A stretch of 64,000 nucleotides of DNA. Source: a bacterium. Lineage in GTDB: Bacteria; Actinomycetota; Acidimicrobiia; Spongiisociales; ZC4RG35. Location: contig JAPPFD010000030.1 of the NCBI GenBank assembly GCA_028823995.1, forward strand, positions 124,001 through 188,000. The letters are read 5' to 3'. Positions 7,932 through 17,096 of this stretch are shown in pieces; within the stretch, counting starts at the first letter, position 1; each line of letters opens with the position of its first letter. The translations under genes and the position numbers were made by a program. The notes beneath the pieces are model-generated. The model did not search any database, was not told the origin of the DNA, and saw only the letters and a program-made list of their open reading frames with translations.

Positions 7932-8938
7932 GGGTGCGTTCTGACTGCTTCTACCTGCTCGGGAAAGTGACAGGCCGCTCTCCCGCTTCCGGCCAGGCGA
8001 TGTTCCAGCACCGGCGTCTCGGTTGCGCACAGTTCCTGCGCCTTCCAGCACCTGGTCCGGAACCGACAGGCCGAAGGAGGATGGAGAGGGCTCGGCACGT
8101 CGCCCTCCAAGAGGATGCGGCTCCGTTCCTCCCGAGAGAACGGCTCGGGTACCGGGACCGCCGACACCAGAGCCTGTGTGTAGGGATGGCAAGGCCGGGA
8201 GAACACCTCTTCCCGATCGCCCCACTCGACGATCCTTCCCAGGTACATGACAGCCACCCGTTCGCACACATGACGGACCACGGACAGATCGTGGGCGATG
8301 AAGAGATAAGCCAACCCCAGGTTCTGCTTCAATTCGATCAAGAGATTGATGATCTGCGCCTGGATGGAGACATCCAGGGCCGACACCGGCTCGTCCAACA
8401 CCAGGAGCTTGGGCCGCAGCGCCAACGCCCGGGCGATACTGATACGCTGGCGCTGCCCTCCCGAGAACTCGTGGGGATACTTCTGGGCATCGCCGGGGTG
8501 CAATCCCACCAGTTCCAATAGGTCTGAGACTCTCCCGGGGTCGGGACGCCGCCCTTCGTGGACCACCAGGGGCTCGGCCACGATTTCTCCGGCTTTCATA
8601 CCGGGGTTCAGGGAAGCGAATGGATCCTGGAAGACGATCTGCATGTGGCGCCGCAGCGGTCGCATCTCCCGTCTCCCCAGGTCGGTGATGTCCCGACCCA
8701 TGAACACAACCCGACCGCTGGTAGGGGTCAGCAGGCGCATCATCAGCTTCGCCACCGTAGACTTTCCGCAGCCCGATTCTCCCACCAGCCCCAGAGCCTC
8801 GCCTTCGGAGATGGAAAAGCTCACGCCGTCAACCGCTCTCAACTGGCGCCGACCTCCCACTATCCCCTCCATTCTGACCGGATAGTGCATGACCACGTCC
8901 TCCAGACTCACCAAAGCCCGGGCATTGTCATTCGGCAT
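7928..8938 (-). CDS. oligopeptide/dipeptide-type ABC transporter ATP-binding protein (DppF/OppF-like)
   Basis: 336-residue ATPase of the peptide/oligosaccharide importer class. Walker A GESGCGKST at 53-61, Q-loop FQDPFASLNPG, signature SGGQRQR at 159-165, Walker B LLVLDEP and the H-switch IAHDLSVV are intact. The C-terminus carries the oligopeptide-transporter extension with several Cys (FRTRCWKAQELC and later ACHFP), as in DppD/DppF families, some of which bind an FeS cluster. The ATG at 8938 (MPNDNARALVSLEDV) is preferred; longer frames would run into the divergent oxidase gene. No second (DppD-like) ATPase is in the window. It may energise the permeases at 1.4-3.2 kb. Confidence 0.9.
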   Translation of the reverse strand: MPNDNARALVSLEDVVMHYPVRMEGIVGGRRQLRAVDGVSFSISEGEALGLVGESGCGKSTVAKLMMRLLTPTSGRVVFMGRDITDLGRREMRPLRRHMQIVFQDPFASLNPGMKAGEIVAEPLVVHEGRRPDPGRVSDLLELVGLHPGDAQKYPHEFSGGQRQRISIARALALRPKLLVLDEPVSALDVSIQAQIINLLIELKQNLGLAYLFIAHDLSVVRHVCERVAVMYLGRIVEWGDREEVFSRPCHPYTQALVSAVPVPEPFSREERSRILLEGDVPSPLHPPSACRFRTRCWKAQELCATETPVLEHRLAGSGRAACHFPEQVEAVRTHP

Positions 8939-9052
8939 CCTGTTTGGAGAGTAGCAAGCCCCAATCACCCGCCGCTCTGAGAGTCCTGGCATGATAAGGC
9001 GGCTGCGGCCCGGATTGGGAAGAGCAGGCGCAGATCGTATCATCTGGCCTAT

Positions 9053-10132
9053 ATGATCTGGCGGCACCTGGGGCGGCTCATACGACCACTCATCAGATGG
9101 GGATCGCTGGTTGCCTTAACGGTTTTCGGCCTTGCCGCCTGCAGCCTGGTGGAGATCGAGGACGCTCCCCTGACCACCTTCGAACCGGCCGGCCCCTTCG
9201 CCGAGAGGATCGACGCGGTGTTCTGGCAGGTGTTCTGGATCGCCGTGGTCATATTCGTGGTGGTTGAGGGAGGGATACTTCTCATCGTTCTCCTGTTTCG
9301 GGACAGAGAGGGACGCAAGGACCCCCGCCAGATCCATGGCAACAACAAGCTGGAGATCACCTGGACCATCATCCCTGCCCTGATACTGACAGTGATCGCG
9401 GTGCCGACCATCCAGGGGGTGTTCGACCTGACCGAATGCGGAGACAACGCCATGCCGGTCGAGATCATCGGGCATCAGTGGTGGTTCGAATACCGGTACC
9501 CCGACCACGGGATCGAGTCCGCCAGCGTGCTTGCGATGCCCATCGACCGTGAAGTATGCGCCTATATGACGTCGGCCGACGTGCTTCACAACTATTGGGT
9601 TCCCCACCTGATGGGAAAGCGTTATCTGGTTCCCGGTCAGGAGACCACGCTCAGGCTGCAGGCCGATGAGCCTGCCGAATACTGGGGACACTGCGCCGAG
9701 TTCTGCGGCCTCTCTCATTCGCTGATGAGGGCCAGGGTGATCTCGATGACCCAGACGGACTTCGACGCCTGGGTCGCGGACCAGCAGCAATACGCTGTTC
9801 CGCCCGCAACCGAGAGCCCGGCGGAGGCCGGATTGAAGGTGTTCCAGGAGCAGGGATGCACCCAATGCCACACGGTTGACTACGGGCCTGACTACCAGGG
9901 CACCAACCTGGTGGCGGACGAGTTCTTCAACGGGCCGAATCTCACCCACTTCGCATCCCGCAGCGTGTTCGCCGGCGCCATTCTTCCCCGCGAGGGGCAG
10001 TCCTGGTCGGATGGCCTGCGTGAATGGCTGGCCAACCCCCCCAAGGTCAAACCCGGGTCCTTCATGCCCAACCTGGACCTCACCCACCAGGAGATAGAAG
10101 ATCTGATCGCCTGGCTGGATACCCTGAAGTGA
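9053..10132 (+). CDS. ctaC: cytochrome c oxidase subunit II with fused cytochrome c domain (caa3 type)
   Basis: 359 residues. A lipoprotein-type signal with lipobox FGLAAC (Cys30) is followed by two membrane helices (about 57-81 and 101-120) and the CuA cupredoxin domain: His179, then Cys214, Glu216, Cys218, His222 and Met225 in HCAEFCGLSHSLM. A C-terminal cytochrome c domain follows, with heme motif CTQCH (269-273) and probable axial Met338 in PGSFMPN. Fusion of a heme c domain to subunit II defines caa3 oxidases. It accepts electrons from a cytochrome c or bc complex and passes them to subunit I. First gene of the oxidase cluster, divergent from the ABC ATPase gene. Confidence 0.96.
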   Translation: MIWRHLGRLIRPLIRWGSLVALTVFGLAACSLVEIEDAPLTTFEPAGPFAERIDAVFWQVFWIAVVIFVVVEGGILLIVLLFRDREGRKDPRQIHGNNKLEITWTIIPALILTVIAVPTIQGVFDLTECGDNAMPVEIIGHQWWFEYRYPDHGIESASVLAMPIDREVCAYMTSADVLHNYWVPHLMGKRYLVPGQETTLRLQADEPAEYWGHCAEFCGLSHSLMRARVISMTQTDFDAWVADQQQYAVPPATESPAEAGLKVFQEQGCTQCHTVDYGPDYQGTNLVADEFFNGPNLTHFASRSVFAGAILPREGQSWSDGLREWLANPPKVKPGSFMPNLDLTHQEIEDLIAWLDTLK

Positions 10133-10205
10133 GCGTAAACTTGCACCTGAGCAGACCCGCTTCCGAGAAGGTCCTTTCGACAGCCGCCAGGCCGGAGTCC
10201 TCCAC

Positions 10206-12236
10206 ATGACCGCCACCGCCGAACGCCGCCCCGCCACCACCATCTTCCGCAGACCCCGCTCCACGACGGGATTCTGGGGGTGGGTCACCACCGCCGATCA
10301 CAAGAAGATCGGGATCATGTACGGCTATGCGGCGTTCATCTTCTTTCTGGTCGGAGGCCTTGAGGCGCTTTTACTGCGAATCCAGCTCTCGTCAGCCGAC
10401 AACACCTTCCTGACCGCCGCCGAATACAACGCGGCCTTCACCATGCATGGAACCACCATGGTGTTCCTGTTCATCATGCCCATCTCCGCAGCCTTCATAA
10501 ACTATCTCCTCCCGCTGATGATCGGCGCCCGAGACGTGGCCTTCCCCCGGATGAACGCCCTGTCCTGGTGGATCTTCCTGTTCGCGGGAATCTTTCTCTA
10601 CTCCGTGCTGGTTTTCAGCGACCCGGCAGCGCCCGCCGGCGTAGAAGGAGTGTCGGGGAACCTGGATCCGGCGGACAACACCGTACTGGGGGGGATGCCG
10701 GATGGCGGTTGGTTCGGATATCAACCGAACGCCGGGCCCTTCTACTCACCCGGCACGGCCATGGACTATTGGGCGCTGGGCGTCCAATTCCTGGGGTTGG
10801 CCTCCCTTATCTCGTCGGTCAACTTTATCGTCACCATCTTCAACATGCGCGCCCTTGGCATGCGATTGCTCCGGATGCCGGTGTTCGTATGGATGAGCCT
10901 GGTGGTCGCTCTCCTCCTGCTGTTCTCCCTTCCCATCATCGCCATCGCCCTGTTCATGGTGACTTTCGACCGTCAGTTCGGGAGCCTGTTCTTCGTGGCG
11001 GAGGCCGGTGGGGATCCCATACTCTGGCAGCACCTGTTCTGGCTGTTCGGCCATCCCGAGGTCTACATCCTGATCCTCCCGGCTATGGGGATCGTCTCCG
11101 AGGTCCTACCGGTGTTCAGCAAGAAGCCCCTCTTCGGATACGCGGCGGTGGTCTTCGCCGGAGCGGCCATCGCCTTCCTGGGATTCGGAGTGTGGGCCCA
11201 CCACATGTTCGCCTCCGGGATCAGCCCGGTGGCCCAGGCCGCCTTCGGGTTGTCAACCATGACCATCGCGGTCCCGACCGGCGTCAAGATCTTCAACTGG
11301 ATGGGCACCATGTGGGGAGGTCGATTAAAGTTCACCACCCCGATGCTGTTCGCCATCGGGTTCGTGGCGATGTTCGTGATCGGGGGTCTGTCCGGGGTGA
11401 CCCACGCCGTGGTCCCCTCCGACTGGCAGCAGACCGACACCTACTACATCGTGGCCCACTTCCACTACGTCCTGTTCGGAGGGTCGGTGTTCGGGTTATT
11501 CGCCGGGCTCTACTACTGGTTCCCGAAGATGACCGGGCGGCTACTCAACGAAAAGCTCGGGAAGCTCAACTTCTGGACGATGTTCACCGGGTTCAACCTC
11601 ACCTTCGCGCCCATGCACTGGCTGGGCCTGCAAGGCATGGTGCGGCGGACCGCTTACTACCCGCCCGAGGCGGGATTCGACTTCTGGAACCTGGTGGCCA
11701 CGGTCGGAGCCTTCATCATCGCCGCCGGGGTCCTGATCTTCATGTTCAACTGGTGGAGGTCCAAGAAACACGGTGAACCCTCGGGAATAGACCCATGGGA
11801 CGCCCGGACCGTAGAGTGGACCACCCCCAATCCCACCCCCGAATACAACTTCGGGGTGGCGCCCACGGTCACCTCCCTCGACGACTTCTGGCACAAGAAG
11901 TACGCGGAGGACTCCGAGGGAAGGCCGGTCCGCAGACCGGAGGCGGAGGAGACCCTCACGAATCTGATGGAGACCGGCATCAACCCGCCCCATCCCATCC
12001 ACCTTCCCGCTCCTTCCTATTACCCCATATTGCTGGCTGCGGGAATACCCCTGGTGGGATGGGGGATCATCTATCACACCTCTTTCGTGGGGAAACTCCT
12101 GATTCTCGTTGGAGTGCTGGTGGTGGCGTCCGCCTCCTTCGGCTGGAGCATGGAACCCCTCGAGGAGCCCCACGACGAGCACGGCGACTCCGAGCCGTCG
12201 GGAGACGGGTACTCCTCGCTGGAGGACGACGCCTGA
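10206..12236 (+). CDS. ctaD: cytochrome c oxidase subunit I
   Basis: 676 residues, the catalytic heme-copper subunit. Visible ligands: His81 (heme a, in TMHGTTMVF), His283/Glu285/Tyr287 in FGHPEVYI (CuB His, crosslinked Tyr and A-type Glu), His332/His333 (CuB, WAHHMF) and His418/His420 (hemes a3 and a, VAHFHYV). The HPEVY motif marks an A1-type proton-pumping oxidase. Beyond the normal 12 helices there is a C-terminal extension with two more hydrophobic segments (about 600-650), as in caa3 subunit I proteins that carry part of subunit III. Its last base is shared with the ATG of subunit III (TGATG). Confidence 0.97.
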   Translation: MTATAERRPATTIFRRPRSTTGFWGWVTTADHKKIGIMYGYAAFIFFLVGGLEALLLRIQLSSADNTFLTAAEYNAAFTMHGTTMVFLFIMPISAAFINYLLPLMIGARDVAFPRMNALSWWIFLFAGIFLYSVLVFSDPAAPAGVEGVSGNLDPADNTVLGGMPDGGWFGYQPNAGPFYSPGTAMDYWALGVQFLGLASLISSVNFIVTIFNMRALGMRLLRMPVFVWMSLVVALLLLFSLPIIAIALFMVTFDRQFGSLFFVAEAGGDPILWQHLFWLFGHPEVYILILPAMGIVSEVLPVFSKKPLFGYAAVVFAGAAIAFLGFGVWAHHMFASGISPVAQAAFGLSTMTIAVPTGVKIFNWMGTMWGGRLKFTTPMLFAIGFVAMFVIGGLSGVTHAVVPSDWQQTDTYYIVAHFHYVLFGGSVFGLFAGLYYWFPKMTGRLLNEKLGKLNFWTMFTGFNLTFAPMHWLGLQGMVRRTAYYPPEAGFDFWNLVATVGAFIIAAGVLIFMFNWWRSKKHGEPSGIDPWDARTVEWTTPNPTPEYNFGVAPTVTSLDDFWHKKYAEDSEGRPVRRPEAEETLTNLMETGINPPHPIHLPAPSYYPILLAAGIPLVGWGIIYHTSFVGKLLILVGVLVVASASFGWSMEPLEEPHDEHGDSEPSGDGYSSLEDDA

Positions 12237-12862
12237 TGGATGCGGCCGCTGCGATGGACCACCACGACCAGCACGAGTCAACCGGCATCGACCACCGCAA
12301 GCTGGGAATGTGGGTGTTCCTCAGCTCCGAGTTCCTGTTCTTCGGCGCCCTGATCACCAACTACCTTCTCTACCAGGGACAGCCCGGCTTCGCCCGTCCC
12401 TACCCGGCGGAGATCTACGACATTCCCTTCACCTCGTTCTCCTCCTTCGCCCTGCTGATGAGCTCTTTGACCATGGTGTTGGCTCACAACGCCCTGGCCC
12501 GCCACGATCAGCACGCCACCCGGACCTGGCTTCTGGCCACCGCCATGCTCGGCTCGGTCTTCTTGGGGGGGCAGGTCTTCGAGTTCACCGAGTTCATCAC
12601 GGTCGGAGCGATGAAGCTGACCACCAACCCCGCTGCCTCGGCCTTCTACATGCTCACCGGTTTCCATGGCTTCCACGTGCTGTTGGGAATCTTGATGCTG
12701 CTCACCCTGTACGGGATCTCCCGCCGCCAGGGGGAACTCTCGGAAGCCTCCGGGCTAAACCTGGAGTTGGTAGGTCTCTACTGGCACTTCGTGGACATAA
12801 TCTGGATCGTGATCTTCACCGTGGTCTATCTGCTGGCCAGCGTCCCGGCGGGAGTTGGCTGA
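12236..12862 (+). CDS. ctaE: cytochrome c oxidase subunit III
   Basis: 208 residues with five hydrophobic helices, the short form usual for caa3-type enzymes. The His-rich N-terminus (MDHHDQHESTGIDHRKLGMW) leads into the first helix with FLFFGALITNYLL. Family motifs include FYMLTGFHGFHVLLGI and GLYWHFVDIIWIVIFTVVYL, the last a hallmark of subunit III. The chosen ATG overlaps the subunit I stop by one base; an alternative ATG lies 18 bases downstream. It stabilises the binuclear centre and proton uptake in the complex. Confidence 0.95.
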   Translation: MDAAAAMDHHDQHESTGIDHRKLGMWVFLSSEFLFFGALITNYLLYQGQPGFARPYPAEIYDIPFTSFSSFALLMSSLTMVLAHNALARHDQHATRTWLLATAMLGSVFLGGQVFEFTEFITVGAMKLTTNPAASAFYMLTGFHGFHVLLGILMLLTLYGISRRQGELSEASGLNLELVGLYWHFVDIIWIVIFTVVYLLASVPAGVG

Positions 12863-12864
12863 CA

Positions 12865-13179
12865 ATGGCTGCCCACCCCGGCGATCACCATCATCCGACG
12901 CCACTCCAATATGTGAAGATCGCCATCCTGCTGGCGGTGCTGACCATCATCGAAGTCGCGCTCTTCTACGTGAACGAGGCGGCGGACATGGGTGGCTGGG
13001 ACGCTCCGCTCTTGATCATTCTGGCGTTCATCAAATTCGTGATCGTGGTCGGGTGGTACATGCACTTGCGTTTTGAGGATTCAACCCTCTCCAAGTTCTT
13101 CACCGCGGGATTCATCCTGGCAATGGTCCTGTATGCGATCGTGCTCCTGGCCTTCGGCGTTATAGCACTGGGAGGCTGA
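12865..13179 (+). CDS. ctaF: cytochrome c oxidase subunit IV (prokaryotic type)
   Basis: 104-residue protein of the prokaryotic COX4 family with three helices. It begins with a His-rich stretch (HPGDHHHPTP), then VKIAILLAVLTIIEVALFYV, the characteristic IILAFIKFVIVVGWYMHLRFE block and a last helix near the C-terminus. It starts two bases after the subunit III stop. A structural subunit of the aa3/caa3 complex. Confidence 0.93.
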   Translation: MAAHPGDHHHPTPLQYVKIAILLAVLTIIEVALFYVNEAADMGGWDAPLLIILAFIKFVIVVGWYMHLRFEDSTLSKFFTAGFILAMVLYAIVLLAFGVIALGG

Positions 13180-13181
13180 CA

Positions 13182-14006
13182 CTGCCGGCGTGGCATCCTC
13201 ACTGGGATGTCCTGGCGGTGGTGGTGGCGCTGGGAGTGCTCTACTTCCACGCAGATCGGCGCATACGCCCCCTGGTAGCCCCGGTCATGCCGTCCGCCAC
13301 GCCTCGCCAACGCTGGCTCTGGTTCGGAGCGCTCGCCCTCCTGGCCGGGAGCGCCAGTTGGCCTTTCCACGACCTGGCCGAGCAGGTCTTCTTCAGCCTC
13401 CACATGGTCGAGCACATGCTGGTGGCCCTGGTGATCCCGCCCCTGATGCTGATGGGCACGCCCCGCTGGATGGCTGAGCATATCCTGACCTCCCCGCGAG
13501 GCCTGACGATCCTGCGCAGCCTGTGCAGGCCGCTTCCCGCCTTCTTCGCATTCCACCTGAGCCTGGCCAGCATGCACTGGCGGCCCATCGTGGAGGCCAT
13601 GGTGAACTCGAGTCTCTTCCACTTCGCGGCCCACCTGTGGTTGTTCGGGGTCTCGATCCTGATGTGGCTCCCGGTGGTGAGTCCCACGCCGCTGATTCCC
13701 CGCTTGAACCCTCCACTGCGGATGCTGTACCTGTTCCTGCATTCCATCATCCCCACCGTGCCGGCTTCCTTCCTGACGTTCAGCCGCTCCCCTCTGTATC
13801 CGTCGTACATCGATTCGGCCTCCCGGTTTGGAGTGTCAACGGTCACCGATCTCCAGGTGGCGGGGCTGATAATGAAACTCGGAGGTGGATTGCTCCTGTG
13901 GGGGACGATCGTGGTGATCTGGTTCAAATGGATCGCGTCGGAACGGAAGTGGGACTCCATCGAGCGGGACCTCCGCCGGTCCCCCACCTCGGGAGTGGAG
14001 TATTGA
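13182..14006 (+). CDS. ctaG: CtaG-type cytochrome oxidase assembly protein (probable CTG start)
   Basis: Polytopic membrane protein of the caa3_CtaG family, involved in assembly of the caa3 oxidase encoded just upstream. Family features are SLHMVEHMLVALVIPPLMLMG, the conserved His in HFAAHLWLFGVSILMWLPVV and DLQVAGLIMKLGGG near the end. The first standard start is GTG 13218, but the upstream codons read PAWHPHWDVLA, which resembles the usual N-terminus of the family. No ATG, GTG or TTG precedes them in frame. A GGGAGG at 13170-13175 sits six bases before a CTG at 13182, so I place the start there (274 residues). If CTG is not used, the protein begins at 13218 with 262 residues. Confidence 0.85.
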   Translation: MPAWHPHWDVLAVVVALGVLYFHADRRIRPLVAPVMPSATPRQRWLWFGALALLAGSASWPFHDLAEQVFFSLHMVEHMLVALVIPPLMLMGTPRWMAEHILTSPRGLTILRSLCRPLPAFFAFHLSLASMHWRPIVEAMVNSSLFHFAAHLWLFGVSILMWLPVVSPTPLIPRLNPPLRMLYLFLHSIIPTVPASFLTFSRSPLYPSYIDSASRFGVSTVTDLQVAGLIMKLGGGLLLWGTIVVIWFKWIASERKWDSIERDLRRSPTSGVEY

Positions 14007-16585
14007 AGGGTCCCCGGCCTCCCGACAGCCCGCAACCGCCTCCCCGGAAACGCCGCTCTCTCCCGCTCCGCCTGCTGAGACGCATCGGTCCATGGGTCGT
14101 TCTCCTTGTGGTTCTGGTGGCCGTCGCCGCCCTGCTGGTGGTCCGCCGATCCTTTCCACAGGTGGACGGGGACCTGGTGGCGCCGGGTTTGACCGCCGAG
14201 GCCACCGTGATCCGGGACCGCCACGGCACACCTCACATTTACGCCTCCACCTTCGAGGACCTGATGATGGCGCAGGGTTTCGTTCAGGCCCAGGACCGTT
14301 TCTGGCAGATGGACTTCTACCGGCACGTGGCCACCGGCCGCACCGCTGAATTGTTCGGCGAGGCCCAGTTGGAAGCCGACATCTTCCTGCGAACCCTGGG
14401 ATGGGAACAGGTGGCGGCCCGCGAATACCAGGCGCTGTCGCCTCTCATGCAGACCCTGCTGGACGCCTATGCCCAGGGCGTCAACGCCTACCTTGGGGGG
14501 CGGGGGGAGTGGGAGATCAGCCTGGAGTACGCCTTCCTGGGAATCCAGAACCCCGACTACCGGCCGGCGCCGTGGAAGCCCACCGACACACTGGCTTTCC
14601 TCAAGTTGATGGCATGGGACCTTCGCACCAACATCGTCTCGGAGCTGGAACGGGCAGTGCTCTCACAGACGATTCCGGCCGAACAGGTCGCCCAACTCTG
14701 GCCCGAATACCCCGAGGGTCACCCCGTGATCGTTCCGGAGTGGGACATACCGCCGCCATCGCCGCAGCCGACCGGCGCACCTCTGCCCTCCCCGCGGGTT
14801 CGAGAAGCCTTCAACGCCCTGGGGGAAGCGGCGGTCCTCACCGTGGGCGCCGACCGCGTCGGGCTCGTCCAGGACAACCGGGGCCGAGGATCCAACTCCT
14901 GGGTCGTGTCGGGCCGTCACACCGTGTCCGGAACGCCGCTCCTGGCCAACGATCCCCATCTCGGGGGCCAGACTCCCTCCATCTGGCACCGGGTAGGTCT
15001 CCACTGCCGGCCCGTGAGCGCCTCCTGCCCGCTGGAGGCGGCCGGATTCAGCCTGCCCGGCACACCCCTGGTCACCGTCGGGCACAACGGCTTTCTGGCC
15101 TGGGGTTTCACCAGCCTGCTGGGTGACGTCTCCGACCTCTTCATCGAGCGGGTTCATCCGGAAGACCCACTCCTGTACGAGGTGGACGGAAAGTGGCGCC
15201 CCATGTCCACCCGCACCGAGGTCATCAAGGTGGCCGGGGCCGATCCGGTGGGGATCACGATCAGGGAAACCCACCACGGGCCGGTGATCTCGGGGATATA
15301 CGAACCGGTTGACGAGTTGGGGAGAGGCGGAGCCGTGGAGATCCCCGACCCCCATGCCGTCTCCCTGGCCTGGACCGCCCTCCGAACCACCCGCAACCTG
15401 GACGCCGTGCTGGGAATGCTCCTCGCCGATGACTGGCAGGAGTTCCGGGCGGCGGCCGCGCTCTTCGACATGGCGCCCCTGAACATGGTGTACGCCGATG
15501 CGGACGGCAACATCGGCTACCAGGCCACGGGCCTGATCCCCATCCGGGGGGCCGGCGACGGACGGTACCCCGCGCCCGGGTGGGAGAGCCGATACGACTG
15601 GCAGGGTTTCTGGCCCTTCGAGACGCTTCCCTGGTCGTTCAATCCCCCCTCGGGGATGGTGGTGGCCGCCAACCAACCCCTCGCCCGGCCCGACCTGGTC
15701 CGCCACATAGGCAGTGACTTCGACTACGGCTACCGGGCCCGGCGCATCCACGAATTGCTGGCCGACGCCCTTCCGCTGGACACCGCCGGGATGAGCGCCA
15801 TACAGTTCGACAACCAGGACCCATCCGCCGCCTTCCTGGTTCCCGCGTTGGCGGCCGTGGCTGCCCGGAATGAGAACGTGGCGGTTATGCAGGAACTCCT
15901 GACCGGGTGGATGCGGGGGGAGCGACCCGGGCAGATGGATTCCGACGGGGCGGCGGCCGCCGCATACGCCGCCACCTGGCGCCATCTCCTGGCCCTCACC
16001 TTCGACGAGCTTCCCGAAGGCCACGAGGCGTACGGGGGCAGCCGGTACATGGAGGTGGTGAAGGCCCTGCTCGAATCTCCCGAAGACCCCTGGTGGGATC
16101 GCGCGGAGACCGAGGCCCGGGAAACACGGGACCTCGTGCTCCATCAAGCGCTGGACGCCGCCCATGCCGAGTTGGTCGAGTTGATGGGCGACGACCCGGA
16201 GCGATGGCGATGGGGCGACATCCACACCGGTGTCTTCAACAACGCCAGCCTGGGGGAATCGGGCGTCTCACTCATTGAGTCCGTCTTCAATCGGCGCAGC
16301 AACAACGTCTCGGGAGGATCGGGGATAGTCAACGCCACGCAATGGATCGCATCCGAGGGCTACCAGACAGACGGGTTGCCGTCCTTCCGGATGGTGATCG
16401 ACCTGGGGGACCCCGACGCCTCACTCTCCATCCATGCACCCGGTCAGTCGGGTCATGCCTACCACCCCCATTACGACGACCTGCTGGAACCCTGGGCGGC
16501 CGGTGAGATGCACCCCTTCCCCTGGGACCGGGATGCGGTGGAATCCCTGGCCGAATCCACCCTGGTGCTCCGTCCCGCACCCTGA
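14003..16585 (+). CDS. penicillin-acylase family Ntn hydrolase, membrane anchored
   Basis: 860 residues, starting at a TTG that overlaps the ctaG stop (TTGA) with GGGAG seven bases upstream. A basic N-terminus and one helix (about 30-47, WVVLLVVLVAVAALLVV) anchor it in the membrane with the enzyme outside. The alpha part begins with ATVIRDRHGTPHIYA. Autocleavage is predicted before Ser297 in RGSNSWVVSG, making this Ser the N-terminal nucleophile of the beta chain. GHNGFLAWGFT and RSNNVSGGSGIVNATQW carry the Asn residues of the oxyanion/Ntn site. The family hydrolyses amide bonds of beta-lactams, acyl-homoserine lactones or other N-acyl compounds; the substrate is unknown. Co-translation with oxidase assembly genes is probably fortuitous. 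Confidence 0.92.
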   Translation: MKGPRPPDSPQPPPRKRRSLPLRLLRRIGPWVVLLVVLVAVAALLVVRRSFPQVDGDLVAPGLTAEATVIRDRHGTPHIYASTFEDLMMAQGFVQAQDRFWQMDFYRHVATGRTAELFGEAQLEADIFLRTLGWEQVAAREYQALSPLMQTLLDAYAQGVNAYLGGRGEWEISLEYAFLGIQNPDYRPAPWKPTDTLAFLKLMAWDLRTNIVSELERAVLSQTIPAEQVAQLWPEYPEGHPVIVPEWDIPPPSPQPTGAPLPSPRVREAFNALGEAAVLTVGADRVGLVQDNRGRGSNSWVVSGRHTVSGTPLLANDPHLGGQTPSIWHRVGLHCRPVSASCPLEAAGFSLPGTPLVTVGHNGFLAWGFTSLLGDVSDLFIERVHPEDPLLYEVDGKWRPMSTRTEVIKVAGADPVGITIRETHHGPVISGIYEPVDELGRGGAVEIPDPHAVSLAWTALRTTRNLDAVLGMLLADDWQEFRAAAALFDMAPLNMVYADADGNIGYQATGLIPIRGAGDGRYPAPGWESRYDWQGFWPFETLPWSFNPPSGMVVAANQPLARPDLVRHIGSDFDYGYRARRIHELLADALPLDTAGMSAIQFDNQDPSAAFLVPALAAVAARNENVAVMQELLTGWMRGERPGQMDSDGAAAAAYAATWRHLLALTFDELPEGHEAYGGSRYMEVVKALLESPEDPWWDRAETEARETRDLVLHQALDAAHAELVELMGDDPERWRWGDIHTGVFNNASLGESGVSLIESVFNRRSNNVSGGSGIVNATQWIASEGYQTDGLPSFRMVIDLGDPDASLSIHAPGQSGHAYHPHYDDLLEPWAAGEMHPFPWDRDAVESLAESTLVLRPAP

Positions 16586-16626
16586 TTCGGCCATCCCGAG
16601 TCGGTCGGGTGCTGTTTCAGGTCGAT

Positions 16627-16647
16627 CCCAAGGCACGCGGCCTTGGG
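16627..16647 (+). terminator. 8-bp GC-rich hairpin after the acylase gene
   Basis: CCCAAGGC and GCCTTGGG enclose a 5-base loop, 41 bases after the stop of the acylase gene. There is no T-run, so this may be a weak or actinobacterial-type terminator. It marks the probable end of the oxidase/ctaG/acylase transcript. Confidence 0.5.
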
Positions 16648-16765
16648 TGTCGGGGTTGCGTGCCAAGAAAGGGTCTCCAGCTTTCAAAGGGTGTGAAAAT
16701 AACACGGGAGTGGAGGTTGTTTTTGTCGCAGGGGGGTTTCATGTTGGTAGGAGCCAAACACTGAG

Positions 16766-16794
16766 ACGGTCCGTTCCGGCGTCGTCCGGACCGT
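16766..16794. repeat. inverted repeat upstream of the HNH gene
   Basis: ACGGTCCG (16766-16773) and CGGACCGT (16787-16794) are perfect inverted complements separated by 13 bases. It may be a hairpin or operator; no function can be read from the sequence. Confidence 0.4.
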
Positions 16795-17096
16795 GTTGAG
16801 GATCAAACCCGATCTGCTCAACAGCCCCGTTCCAGGCTGTCCGAGTTGATTCGACCTGGATAGGTGGTGGTGGGGGAGGGAAGCCCAAAGGGAGACCCTA
16901 TTTTCGCGGGTTTTCCGGGCAGGCGTTGTGGTCGATTGTCGGCGTGTGGGACCTGGCTTTGGTGCCTCGGGGTGGCTTCTGGATAGGGGTGGGGTGAGGG
17001 CAGTGTCGGTTCAGGTGTCAGACGTTTAGTGTTTGTTTTACCAACTTCGTGATATTTAGGACTGTTTTGTCACACCCTCTGGGCATACTGTTTGCT

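Larger units (their letters stand above)
16586..17096. other. 511-bp intergenic region with two hairpins
   Basis: I see no coding frame with recognisable features between the acylase and the HNH gene. It holds a hairpin at 16627-16647, another at 16766-16794, and a G-rich then more A+T-rich stretch from about 16860 to 17090 that probably carries the promoter of the HNH gene. No tRNA, terminal inverted repeat or target duplication was found by eye. Confidence 0.6.
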
